A stretch of 14,156 nt of DNA from Gordonia sp. UBA5067 (GTDB lineage Bacteria > Actinomycetota > Actinomycetes > Mycobacteriales > Mycobacteriaceae): the NCBI RefSeq assembly GCF_002414845.1, contig NZ_DIAX01000080.1, positions 9,775 to 23,930 on the forward strand, given 5' to 3'. A program made the position numbers and the translations under genes. Shown piece after piece: positions 6,079-13,478 of this stretch; position 1 is the stretch's first letter; every line of letters begins with the position of its first letter. The notes below the pieces were generated by a model, which was not told where the DNA came from, ran no database searches, and saw nothing but the letters and a program-made list of their open reading frames with translations.

Positions 6079-7505
6079 GTTCAGCAGTCGTGGTCGGCGG
6101 CGGGCCCAACGGGCTCGCCGCCGCCCTGCATCTGGCCCGCAACGGCGTGTCCGTCACGATCCTGGAGGCCAAGTCCACCGTCGGCGGCGGCGCGCGCTCC
6201 GGAGAGGCCGGCTATCCGGGTTTGATCAACGACTACTGCTCGGCGGTCCACCCGCTGGGTATCGGGTCGCCGTTCTGGCAGGCCGTCGACCTCGAGCGCT
6301 ACGGGTTGCACTGGCGCTGGCCCGACGTCGATTGCGCCCATCCGCTCGACGACGGTCGCGCCGGGGTGCTCTACCAGTCGGTCGACCAGACGGCTGCGGG
6401 GATGGGACCCGACGGAAAGCGGTGGAAACGTCTCGTCGGTGACCTCGCTGAGCATTTCGACGATCTCTCGGCCGATCTGCTCGGGCCGGTGATCGGCATT
6501 CCGAGCCACCCGTTCCGGTTGGCCTCCTTCGGTCCGCGCGCGGTGCTGCCCGCCTCCGTGCTCGCCCGCTACCTGCGCACCGACACCGCCCGTGCACTGT
6601 ACGGGGGTGCCGCCGCCCATGCCTTCACCCGCCTCGACCGCCCGCTGACCGCGTCGCTGGGCCTCATGGTGCTGGCGGGCGGGCATCGATACGGCTGGGC
6701 GGTCGCCGAGGGGGGGTCAGGCGCCATCACCACGGCCGTCGTGGACGCGCTGGGCGACTACGACGTCACCATTGCGACCGACACCTTCGTCGCCGGCCGC
6801 GCCGACATCCCCGACGCTGACACGGTTCTCCTCGATCTCACCCCCGCGCAGGTGCTCGCGATCTACGGCGACGATCTCCCACCCCGTGTCGCGCGCGCCT
6901 ACCGGCGATTCCGGGTCGGCTCGAGCGCCTTCAAAGTCGATTTCGCCATCGCCGGTGACGTCCCGTGGACCAATCCGGATTGCCGCCGCGCCGGCACCGT
7001 TCACCTGGGCGGCACTTTCGAGGAGATCGCGGCGACCGAGAAGGCTCGTGCGGCGGGCCGCCTGGTCGAGCGGCCATTCGTGCTCGTCGGCCAGCAGTAC
7101 CTCGCCGATCCGGGGCGCTCAAGTGGAAACATCAATCCGCTGTGGTCCTATGCCCACGTACCCCGCGGCTTCGACGGCGACGCCACCGAACTGGTGATCG
7201 CCCAGATCGAACGCTTCGCACCCGGATTCCGCGACACCATCGTGCATACCCAGGCAACGAATGCGGCCGGACTGGCAGCCTACAACCCGAACTACGCATT
7301 CGGGGACATCATCGGCGGGGCCAACGACGGCTTGCAGCTGGTGCTGCGTCCGCGGCTCAGCCTCGACCCGTACTCGACCGGGGTCGACGGGGTCTACCTC
7401 TGCTCGCAGTCGGCCCCGCCGGGCGCGGGCATCCACGGCATGTGCGGCTTCAACGCCGCCGAACGCGCGCTGACACACCTCGGCTTTCCCCGACAGTTGG
7501 CCTGA
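6075..7505 (+). CDS. FAD-dependent oxidoreductase, phytoene-dehydrogenase-like
   Basis: The 476-aa protein begins with a Rossmann FAD motif, AVVVGGGPNGLAAALHLARNG (Gly8, 10 and 13; Glu31 at the end of strand 2), followed by STVGGGARSGE as in the NAD(P)/FAD-dependent phytoene desaturase/amine oxidase group. The C-terminus, GVDGVYLCSQSAPPGAGIHGMCGFNAAERAL, is the second flavin-contacting region typical of this group. It most likely oxidises or desaturates a hydrophobic substrate; which one is unknown, and no other carotenoid genes are nearby. GTG 6075 was chosen because it makes a GTGA overlap with the DUF3556 stop, has GGAG 8 nt upstream and fits the family N-terminus; ATG 6006 would add 23 unrelated residues inside the upstream gene. 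The pucR-type gene follows after 2 bp. Confidence 0.88.
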   Translation: MSSAVVVGGGPNGLAAALHLARNGVSVTILEAKSTVGGGARSGEAGYPGLINDYCSAVHPLGIGSPFWQAVDLERYGLHWRWPDVDCAHPLDDGRAGVLYQSVDQTAAGMGPDGKRWKRLVGDLAEHFDDLSADLLGPVIGIPSHPFRLASFGPRAVLPASVLARYLRTDTARALYGGAAAHAFTRLDRPLTASLGLMVLAGGHRYGWAVAEGGSGAITTAVVDALGDYDVTIATDTFVAGRADIPDADTVLLDLTPAQVLAIYGDDLPPRVARAYRRFRVGSSAFKVDFAIAGDVPWTNPDCRRAGTVHLGGTFEEIAATEKARAAGRLVERPFVLVGQQYLADPGRSSGNINPLWSYAHVPRGFDGDATELVIAQIERFAPGFRDTIVHTQATNAAGLAAYNPNYAFGDIIGGANDGLQLVLRPRLSLDPYSTGVDGVYLCSQSAPPGAGIHGMCGFNAAERALTHLGFPRQLA

Positions 7506-7507
7506 GG

Positions 7508-8791
7508 GTGCCGTCGAGTGCCCGCCAGCCGCCACCGGCCCCGCCCGAGGCCGCGGCGGACGTTCGCCGACTCGGCCTACGACTGCAGGCCCAGAAGGGC
7601 CCCGTCGTCGACGCCATGGCGGAGACGATGGCGCGGGAAATCGCTGATCTCCTCACCACCGACCCGGTGCTGCGGGACATGCTGTGGGCCAGTGTCGAGT
7701 CGAACGTGACAACCATCTTCTACGGTCTCGCCAGCGGCGTGCCGATCAGCCGCCTTCAGCCGCCGTCGGCCGCCGTGGAATACGCTCGCCGGCTCGCCCA
7801 GCGCGGGATCCCACCGAACTCGCTGATCCGCGCCTATCACATGGGCCAAAACGACATGGTCAACCTCTTCTACGGAACCGTCGAGGAGATGGGCCTGTCG
7901 CACGATTTGACCATCGCGGTACTGCGGCACGCCACCGCCCTGGTCTATTCATACATCGACTGGATCTCGCAGTACGTCTTCGACGTCTACGAGCGCGAGC
8001 GCAGCCTCTGGCTGGGCACCGCCGGCGATATCCGATCCGCCTTGATTCACGGGATGCTGCGCGATCCGCGCTCAACGGCACATACCTTTGAAACGCAGAC
8101 GGGCTACCGCCTCGACCAGTTTCATCTCGGCGCAGTCGTATGGACCAACAGCGAGCGGGAGATCACCCCCGCCACACTGGACTCGGTGACGAGCGACCTC
8201 ACCCGAGCGGTTGGGCCGGCCGCCGGTCCGCCGATTGTCACCGCCGTCGACCAGCAGACGCGGTGGGCGTGGGTTCCCCTGGGCGCCCGGCCGCCCCGCC
8301 TGGACACCGAGTCATTGCGCACGTCGCTGACGCTGCCGGCCGGCCTGCGGCTTGGCCTGGGCCTGCCCGCCGCCGACGCGATCGGCTTCCGCCGCAGCCA
8401 CGAGCAAGCCATCGCCGCGTATGAGGTCGCAACCATGTCGCACTCGCCGACGTCGTCCATTGTCGGATTCGGTGACCGCGGAATCGCGCTGACCTCACTG
8501 GTGGCCGGCAACCTCGACTCGACGCGCGCCTGGGTGGGCGAGGCGCTGGGCGCACTCGCCGACGACACCGAGAATGCCGCAGTCCTCCGGAAGACTCTGC
8601 GCACCTTCTTCGCCACCGGCGAGAGTCATCTGCGCACGGCCAACCAGCTCCACCTGCACCGCAACACGATCAAGTACCGCGTTGACAAGGCGCTGGGCGC
8701 GCACCAGGGCCACGACCGGCTTGATATCGCCATCGCGCTGCAGATTTGCGAGTTCCTCGGCCCAGCCGTGCTTCGGCACGAACTCCCCTGA
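7508..8791 (+). CDS. PucR/CdaR-family transcriptional regulator
   Basis: The 427-aa protein ends in the PucR-type helix-turn-helix (LRKTLRTFFATGESHLRTANQLHLHRNTIKYRVDKA, then LDIAIALQICEFLG), preceded by a GGDEF-like degenerate domain and an N-terminal helical region (AETMAREIADLLTTDPVLRDML...). Such proteins are usually ligand-sensing activators of a nearby catabolic operon. GTG 7508, 2 bp after the oxidoreductase stop, is the furthest sensible start; ATG 7616 is possible but would cut residues that look like part of the first helix. There is no good Shine-Dalgarno, so coupling to the upstream gene is likely. The frame stays open far upstream inside the oxidoreductase gene; that part is a shadow. 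Being last in the four-gene unit suggests autoregulation; the target site may be the dyads at 2690-2746 (inference). Confidence 0.88.
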   Translation: MPSSARQPPPAPPEAAADVRRLGLRLQAQKGPVVDAMAETMAREIADLLTTDPVLRDMLWASVESNVTTIFYGLASGVPISRLQPPSAAVEYARRLAQRGIPPNSLIRAYHMGQNDMVNLFYGTVEEMGLSHDLTIAVLRHATALVYSYIDWISQYVFDVYERERSLWLGTAGDIRSALIHGMLRDPRSTAHTFETQTGYRLDQFHLGAVVWTNSEREITPATLDSVTSDLTRAVGPAAGPPIVTAVDQQTRWAWVPLGARPPRLDTESLRTSLTLPAGLRLGLGLPAADAIGFRRSHEQAIAAYEVATMSHSPTSSIVGFGDRGIALTSLVAGNLDSTRAWVGEALGALADDTENAAVLRKTLRTFFATGESHLRTANQLHLHRNTIKYRVDKALGAHQGHDRLDIAIALQICEFLGPAVLRHELP

Positions 8792-8808
8792 GGCAGTGCG
8801 GGCTCAGC

Positions 8809-8836
8809 GGAATCTGACTACCGTCGGCGTAAGGTT
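8809..8836 (+). promoter_or_regulatory. Possible stress-sigma promoter for the flavohemoglobin gene
   Basis: The 79-bp gap after the PucR gene holds GGAAT (8809-8813) and, 20 bp on, GTT (8834-8836), a loose match to the ECF GGAA...GTT pattern. TAAGGT (8830-8835) is an overlapping SigA-like -10 without a -35. Either would give a leader of roughly 25-35 nt. The support is weak. Confidence 0.2.
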
Positions 8837-8870
8837 TCACCGCCAGCCCCATCCGGAGAGGAATCGCCCC

Positions 8871-10034
8871 GTGCCCGACGACACACGCATTGCGCTGGCC
8901 AGGCTGCGCGACATCATCAATGCCGACCCGGACCGGTTCACCAACTCCTACTTCGCCCGGTTGTTCGCCCTCGACCCGTCGGTGCGCGACCTGTTCCCCA
9001 GCTCGCTCGGCCACGTTCGCGGGGGGTTTCACCGCGTCCTCGACCACGTTCTCGAGGTCGCCGCCGCATCCACCGGGTACACCGAGACCGTGGAGCTCCT
9101 CGCCCAGCTCGGCCGCGACCACCGCAAATACGGGGTGACCGGTTACCACTACGAACTCGCGCACCGCGCGCTCAGCGCCGAGTTCGCGGCACAGTCCGGC
9201 GCCGCGGCCGCCCCGAACATGGCCGCAGCCGTCGATCAGACAATCGGGCTGATCACCGGGGTCATGAGCGAGGCGGCCGATCAGGCAGCCGGACCTGCTG
9301 CGGTCCAGGCCCGGGTCACCGAGAAGTTCCAGCTCAGCCGCGAGCACGCGGTGATCCGCCTGGTTGCGGAATCACCCCTGAACTACCGTCCCGGACAATT
9401 TGTCGAAGTGCAGATCCCCCAGTGGCCGCGCGAGTGGCGGATGCTTTCGCCGTCGATCCCGGCCTCACCCATCGGCGAAGTCGAGTTCCACGTCCGCGCC
9501 GTCCCCGGCGGCACCGTGAGCAAGTCGATCGTGCTGGAATCGCAGGTCGACGATGTGTGGTCGATCGCGCAACACCACGGCGCCATGGGCGTCGACCCCG
9601 ACACCCCGACGACGATGATCGCCGGCGGAACCGGGCTCGCACCGATGCGGGCGATCCTGCTCGGCATGTGCGCCAACGTCACCAACCCGCCGGTGCACCT
9701 CTACTACGGCGCGCGCCACCCGGGTGAACTGTACGAACTGTCCTCGCTTCGGCGTATGGCGTCGATGAACCCCTGGCTGACGGTCACGGCGGTGACCGAA
9801 GAACGCGACGATCCTTGGTGGCTCACGTCGATCGCCAGCCCCGCCGAACTTGGTTTCTCCCACCTGATCGGCACCCTGGCGCAAGCCGTCGTCCACGACG
9901 CGGCAAGCACCCCCGGGCACTGGGACGGCCGGGACGTCCTCATCGCCGGGTCACCGCACATGATCGAGGTCACCGAGCGGAAACTCATCATCGACGGCGT
10001 ACGTGCCAGCCGGATCCACCACGACGTCGTGTGA
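8871..10034 (+). CDS. Divergent flavohemoglobin (globin plus FAD/NAD reductase)
   Basis: The 387-aa protein has an N-terminal globin (about 1-135) joined to a ferredoxin-reductase-like FAD/NAD module. The globin aligns without gaps to E. coli Hmp at an offset of one: Phe-CD1 (Phe42), proximal His-F8 (His84), Tyr-G5 (Tyr94) and Glu-H23 (Glu134) are kept, but Tyr-B10 is Phe28 and Gln-E7 is Gly52. The flavin motif RxYS reads RMLS (190-193), the NAD motif AGGTGLAP (251-258) is intact, and the C-terminus lacks the aromatic FGP tail of Hmp. It therefore resembles the divergent type II flavohemoglobins, such as Rv0385 of M. tuberculosis, which lies beside clpB. NO dioxygenase activity should not be assumed; electron transfer or another oxidation is possible. 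GTG 8871 has GGAGAGGA about 9 nt upstream. The gene is convergent with the gene at 10046-11218. Confidence 0.88.
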   Translation: MPDDTRIALARLRDIINADPDRFTNSYFARLFALDPSVRDLFPSSLGHVRGGFHRVLDHVLEVAAASTGYTETVELLAQLGRDHRKYGVTGYHYELAHRALSAEFAAQSGAAAAPNMAAAVDQTIGLITGVMSEAADQAAGPAAVQARVTEKFQLSREHAVIRLVAESPLNYRPGQFVEVQIPQWPREWRMLSPSIPASPIGEVEFHVRAVPGGTVSKSIVLESQVDDVWSIAQHHGAMGVDPDTPTTMIAGGTGLAPMRAILLGMCANVTNPPVHLYYGARHPGELYELSSLRRMASMNPWLTVTAVTEERDDPWWLTSIASPAELGFSHLIGTLAQAVVHDAASTPGHWDGRDVLIAGSPHMIEVTERKLIIDGVRASRIHHDVV

Positions 10035-10038
10035 CGCC

Positions 10039-10053
10039 GCCCGGATCACGGGC
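10039..10053. terminator. Weak hairpin at the convergent gene junction
   Basis: GCCCG-N5-CGGGC lies across the end of the minus-strand membrane-protein gene, 5 bp past the flavohemoglobin stop. The stem is only 5 bp and no T-tract follows on either strand, so terminator function is doubtful. Confidence 0.2.
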
Positions 10054-11218
10054 CGTAGTACCCCGGCGGTCTGACCCCGGGCAGCTGTTGCTCGGTGACG
10101 GTCAGCGTCTCGGTCTCCGTCTCGGTAACCGTGCTCGGCGCCCTTGTGGACGTCCGGGTCACCGTCTGGGTCCGCGTCGGCGGCGTCACCGTCGTCGTCT
10201 CCACCGTGTGGTTCGACCGGGTTTCGGTATGAGTCACCGTCGCAGTCTGGGTGGTCACCGAAACCGTGGTGACGCCCACGACCCGTTGCGCGGTGCCCGT
10301 CGACAGCAGCACCGCCGCGATCGCACCGCCCAGGATGACGAAGCCCGCTGCCACGGTGCCGCCCACCAGCCACCAGCGGCGCCGGTTGCGCTTGTCAGCG
10401 ACAGTGCGCACAGAGGTGAGGCCGCTGTCCCATTCGGGCGTGGCCAGCGCATTCGCGTCCCCGCGGGGGGCGACGGCGGCGAACGCGGTCGGGCGCACCG
10501 CCATCGGCTCCGGGCCGGGGCGCACGCCCGCGCGCGCGAGGCCCGCCGCCGCACCCGCAATCGCGAACCGCGGCTGTGCGGCGACAACCACCGGCCGCCC
10601 AAGCGCGCGTTCAAAGGCCGCGTGCACCCCCGGGACATCGGCCCCGGTCCCGGTGAAGACGACGTGCGTGATGGCGTCGCTGCCCGGAATCGATGTGATG
10701 GCGTCGGCGACGTTTGCCGCGCCGCTCGGGTCGAGGACCGCAGTCGGCTCGTCGTAGCCGGGTTGCCAGGCGGCGCGACCCGTAATGGCCCCGGACCGGG
10801 GGTCCACGGCGATAATCGGCAGTCCCGAGGTCGGTGCGGTGTACTCGTCGAGATTCAGCACGGCAACCGATCCCGCGACCGCACGGTCGGGCCCGAGTGC
10901 CGGATCGGTGCGCGCCAGCCGCACCATCGCCGAATCGAGGGCGTCGACGGTAACCGCGGCATACCAGGCCGGGGCCATGGGCGAGGGCTTGAAGGCCGCG
11001 CGCAGGCTCTCCACCAGGGCCGGGGCTGCCGCGACGACGCCGATTCGCGACACCTCGAACGGCGCGGAGTTCACCAGGTCGGCGATCGTCGCCCCGACGG
11101 CGCTCGCCGATTCCTCGGCGAGATCGACGGTATTGGTCGCGATGACCTCATCGTTGTCGTCTCGCACCACCGAGGCGATCTGGCCGTCGACGATAGCGAT
11201 ACCCATCACGTGTCCCAC
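10046..11218 (-). CDS. Membrane-anchored protein with Hsp70/actin-like N-terminal domain
   Basis: The 390-aa protein has a cytosolic N-terminal domain of about 270 residues, a basic stop (KRNRRRWW), one membrane helix (about 281-305, WLVGGTVAAGFVILGGAIAA), and an outer tail of about 85 residues rich in TVT/TET repeats ending PGYYGP. The soluble part begins MGIAIVDGQ and ends FTGTGADVPGVHAAFERALG...AIAGAAAGLAR, which recalls the last strands of an Hsp70/actin ATPase fold (GG-x-(S/T)-x-(I/V)-P ... GAA), but the classical phosphate loops are not evident, so ATP binding is uncertain. GTG 11218 was chosen for AGGAG at 7 nt; ATG 11206 and ATG 11233 are alternatives. It follows hspR by 42 bp on the same strand, so it is probably the last gene of the chaperone operon and heat-induced with it. 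Function unknown; a link between stress and the envelope is a guess. Confidence 0.75.
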   Translation of the reverse strand: MGHVMGIAIVDGQIASVVRDDNDEVIATNTVDLAEESASAVGATIADLVNSAPFEVSRIGVVAAAPALVESLRAAFKPSPMAPAWYAAVTVDALDSAMVRLARTDPALGPDRAVAGSVAVLNLDEYTAPTSGLPIIAVDPRSGAITGRAAWQPGYDEPTAVLDPSGAANVADAITSIPGSDAITHVVFTGTGADVPGVHAAFERALGRPVVVAAQPRFAIAGAAAGLARAGVRPGPEPMAVRPTAFAAVAPRGDANALATPEWDSGLTSVRTVADKRNRRRWWLVGGTVAAGFVILGGAIAAVLLSTGTAQRVVGVTTVSVTTQTATVTHTETRSNHTVETTTVTPPTRTQTVTRTSTRAPSTVTETETETLTVTEQQLPGVRPPGYYGP

Positions 11219-11260
11219 GGGTGGTCTCCTCATCGCTGCAGGCCTGAACTCCCGAGGCTA

Positions 11261-11647
11261 TCAGGGCGAACGCCGCCCCCGGCGGGGTTGCCAAACCACC
11301 AATGCGGTGGTGCGCGGCGCGGGAACCAACTCACCGCCGCGACGGCCGGCCGTGGCGGACTCGATCTGTGCGCGCAACTCGTCGACCTGCTGGCTCAGCT
11401 CGATGATCCGCTTGATGCCGGCGAGATTGACCCCCTCCTCCTGGGACAGGCGCTGGATCTCACGGAGTAGTTCAACATCGCCGGTGGTGTAGCGACGCCC
11501 GCCGCCACTCGTGCGCGCGGGCGTCACCAACCCCAATCGGTCATAGGTGCGCAAGGTCTGCGCGTGCATACCCGACAACTCGGCGGCAACCGAGATGACG
11601 TAGGTCACGCGGTCCTCGGACCCCGCCGCACTGCCCGACGCAACCAT
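11261..11647 (-). CDS. hspR: HspR heat-shock repressor (MerR family)
   Basis: The 128-aa protein is the MerR-type repressor that binds HAIR sites in front of dnaK and clpB, usually with DnaK as co-repressor. The winged helix is plain: YVISVAAELSGMHAQTLRTYDRLGLVTPARTSGGGRRY (about 16-53), then the LSQEEGVNLAGIKRIIELSQQVDEL segment and coiled coil, and the family C-terminal TALVVWQPRR. ATG 11647 gives about 14 residues before the DNA-binding domain, as in M. tuberculosis HspR; GTG 11608 is a shorter alternative. The gene starts 3 bp after the dnaJ stop, so it is in the chaperone operon and represses its own synthesis. Its operators at 675-695 and 727-747 are in this window; the dnaK promoter is outside. 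Identification is very secure. Confidence 0.96.
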   Translation of the reverse strand: MVASGSAAGSEDRVTYVISVAAELSGMHAQTLRTYDRLGLVTPARTSGGGRRYTTGDVELLREIQRLSQEEGVNLAGIKRIIELSQQVDELRAQIESATAGRRGGELVPAPRTTALVVWQPRRGRRSP

Positions 11648-11650
11648 GAC

Positions 11651-12874
11651 CTATCCACCCCAGCCGGTCCGGGGGTCGTGGCCCGAGGCCTTCTCCGCCG
11701 CCGCGTAGGCCTTCAGCGCCTCGGTCGCCTCGTCGTCGAGCGACGTCGGAACCGCGACCTTCACGGTGACCAACAGGTCGCCCGCGCCACCGGCCCGCTT
11801 GGGCACACCCCGGCCACGCACGCGCAGTGTGCGGCCGTCGGCGGTATTCGGTGGAATCTTGACGCCGACCGTGCCGTCGAGGGTCGGCACCGACGCCGTC
11901 GCACCCAGGACGAGCTCGGAAAAGCTCACCGGTAGTTCGACTTTCAGGTCGTTACCGCTGCGGGTGAACATCTTGTCGCCGGTCACGTGGACCGTGACGT
12001 AGAGATCGCCCGATGGCGCGCCGCGCATCCCGGCCTCACCCTGACCGGCGAGCCGAATCCGCTGGCCGTCCTCGACCCCGACCGGAATCCGCACGTTGAT
12101 ATTGCGCGGCCGGATCTGCACCCCGTTCCCGGAACAGTCCGGACACGGGTCCTCGATGATCGACCCGGTGCCCTGACAGTCCCGGCACGGCTCGCTGAAT
12201 CCGAAGGCGCCCTGGTTCCGGCTGACGAAGCCCGAGCCGTTGCACCGACCGCACACCCGCGGACTGGTGCCCGGCTTGGCACCGCTGCCGTGGCACGTCG
12301 TGCACGGCGACGGGCTGGTGACCCGCATGCTGACAGTGGTTCCCTTGGCCGCGTCGCGAAACGACAGTGTCGTCTCGGCTTCGAGGTCCTGACCACGGCG
12401 CGGACGCGTACCGGCGCCGCGGCCCGACTGCCGTCCACCGCCGCCACCACTACCACCGAACATCCCACCGAGGATGTCGCCCAGGCCGCCGGCGTCACCG
12501 CCGCCGCCGCCGAACAGGTCGTCGAGGTTGAAGTCGCCGCCGGTGGTCGTATAGGTGGCTCCGCCACCGCCACCGCCACCGCCACCGCCGCCGAAGCCGC
12601 CCGGGAAGCCGTTGCCGCCGCGGAAACGGCCGCCGGCGAACATCGTCCGAGTCTCGTCGTAGTCCTTCTTCTTCTCCGGATCGGACAGCACACTGTTCGC
12701 CTCAGAGACTCGCTTGAAGCGTTCCTCCGCCGCGGTGTCCCCCGGGTTCTTATCCGGGTGGAGCTCGTTGGCCAGTTTGCGGTACGCCTTGCGGATGTCA
12801 CTCGCCGAAGCGTCGGAGGCGACGCCGAGCTCCTTGTAGAAGTCCTTCTCCAACCATTCACGCTGGGGAGCCAT
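11651..12874 (-). CDS. dnaJ: DnaJ co-chaperone (type I Hsp40)
   Basis: The 407-aa protein stimulates DnaK ATPase and delivers unfolded substrates. Domains in order: J domain (about 10-75, HPD at 39-41), long Gly-rich linker with an 11-glycine run, zinc-finger domain with all four CxxCxGxG units ([32 protein letters not shown]), and the C-terminal beta-sandwich substrate domains. The extended N-terminus ([17 protein letters not shown]) is that of actinobacterial DnaJ1, the form encoded with dnaK and hspR. ATG 12874 has a near-perfect Shine-Dalgarno (AAGGAGGTGA). It lies 55 bp after grpE and 3 bp before hspR in the same operon. The strong ribosome site suggests the 55-bp gap resets translation after grpE. 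No defects are visible. Confidence 0.97.
   Translation of the reverse strand: MAPQREWLEKDFYKELGVASDASASDIRKAYRKLANELHPDKNPGDTAAEERFKRVSEANSVLSDPEKKKDYDETRTMFAGGRFRGGNGFPGGFGGGGGGGGGGGATYTTTGGDFNLDDLFGGGGGDAGGLGDILGGMFGGSGGGGGRQSGRGAGTRPRRGQDLEAETTLSFRDAAKGTTVSMRVTSPSPCTTCHGSGAKPGTSPRVCGRCNGSGFVSRNQGAFGFSEPCRDCQGTGSIIEDPCPDCSGNGVQIRPRNINVRIPVGVEDGQRIRLAGQGEAGMRGAPSGDLYVTVHVTGDKMFTRSGNDLKVELPVSFSELVLGATASVPTLDGTVGVKIPPNTADGRTLRVRGRGVPKRAGGAGDLLVTVKVAVPTSLDDEATEALKAYAAAEKASGHDPRTGWGG
12561..12593. repeat. CCACCG-type microsatellite in the dnaJ Gly-rich linker
   Basis: About five tandem CCGCCA/CCGCCG hexamers on the plus strand encode part of the glycine run of DnaJ on the minus strand. Unit changes would alter linker length in steps of two residues without a frameshift. 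Confidence 0.6.
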
Positions 12875-12929
12875 CCGACGTCACCTCCTTTGTCGATTCA
12901 TTCATGTGATCAGTGATTCCCGCCCCACT

Positions 12930-13478
12930 TCACTCCCCGGCGGGAGCAGTGCCGGCCGTATCGCCATCGGTCACGGTGACCATGGCATTGCGGACGACGC
13001 GGTCGCCGACCCGGTAGCCGACCCGGTAGACCTCGCCGATGACCGGGTCGGCACCGGAGCCGTCGTTCTGAACGGCCTCGTGGCGCTCGGGATCGAACTG
13101 GTCGCCGGGGACGCCGAACGGGACGAGCCCATGTCCGGCAAGGGTGGCGGTCAGCTTGTCCGACAACGCACGAAGCGGTCCGGTCTCGAGGTCGCCGTGC
13201 TCACGGGCGCGGTCGAGATCGTCGAGAATCGGCAGCAGTTGCTCGATGACGAGTTGCTTGCCCAGCGCCACTTTTGACGCCATCTCCTCATCCGAGCGGC
13301 GCTTGTAGTTGGTGAACTGGGCCCGTTCCCGCTGCAGCGCAGCGGTCAACTCGGCGACCTGGTCGTCAGTGACCGCGGTACCGCCTGCGGCGGGGGCCTG
13401 CGCCCCCGCCGCCGCGGCTTCGGTCACATCTGGTTCGGTGGCATCCGAGCCATTGGTGGCATCAAAGGACTCGGTCAC
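12930..13478 (-). CDS. grpE: GrpE nucleotide exchange factor
   Basis: The 182-aa protein releases ADP from DnaK. It has an acidic, Ala-rich disordered N-terminus (about 1-35), a coiled-coil dimerisation helix ([26 protein letters not shown]), a four-helix bundle part ([18 protein letters not shown]) and the C-terminal beta domain with [19 protein letters not shown] and the [16 protein letters not shown] strand, as expected. The start is GTG 13478, overlapping the dnaK TGA (GTGA, 4 bp) with GGAAGG upstream inside the dnaK end, so translation is coupled and keeps DnaK and GrpE in ratio. It is short against some mycobacterial GrpE proteins, mainly in the disordered ends; the core is complete. 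Confidence 0.96.
   Translation of the reverse strand: MTESFDATNGSDATEPDVTEAAAAGAQAPAAGGTAVTDDQVAELTAALQRERAQFTNYKRRSDEEMASKVALGKQLVIEQLLPILDDLDRAREHGDLETGPLRALSDKLTATLAGHGLVPFGVPGDQFDPERHEAVQNDGSGADPVIGEVYRVGYRVGDRVVRNAMVTVTDGDTAGTAPAGE

Noticed and set aside
6965..7507. N-terminal extension of the PucR frame giving a 608-aa protein
   Set aside because: It overlaps the well-supported oxidoreductase C-terminus in another frame and has random-looking Arg-rich sequence.
8574..8870. Extension of the flavohemoglobin frame upstream of 8871
   Set aside because: It overlaps the PucR helix-turn-helix; GTG 8871 has a strong ribosome site and the globin begins there.
9815..11470. 551-codon open frame on the plus strand
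   Set aside because: Arg/Pro/His-rich translation typical of high-GC antisense frames; it runs across the flavohemoglobin end and antisense to the membrane protein and hspR, which have clear domains.
11987..12916. 309-codon plus-strand frame and 292-codon minus-strand frame over dnaJ
   Set aside because: dnaJ in the other frame has complete J domain and four zinc motifs; the Ala/Thr and Arg/Ser composition of these frames is a shadow effect.
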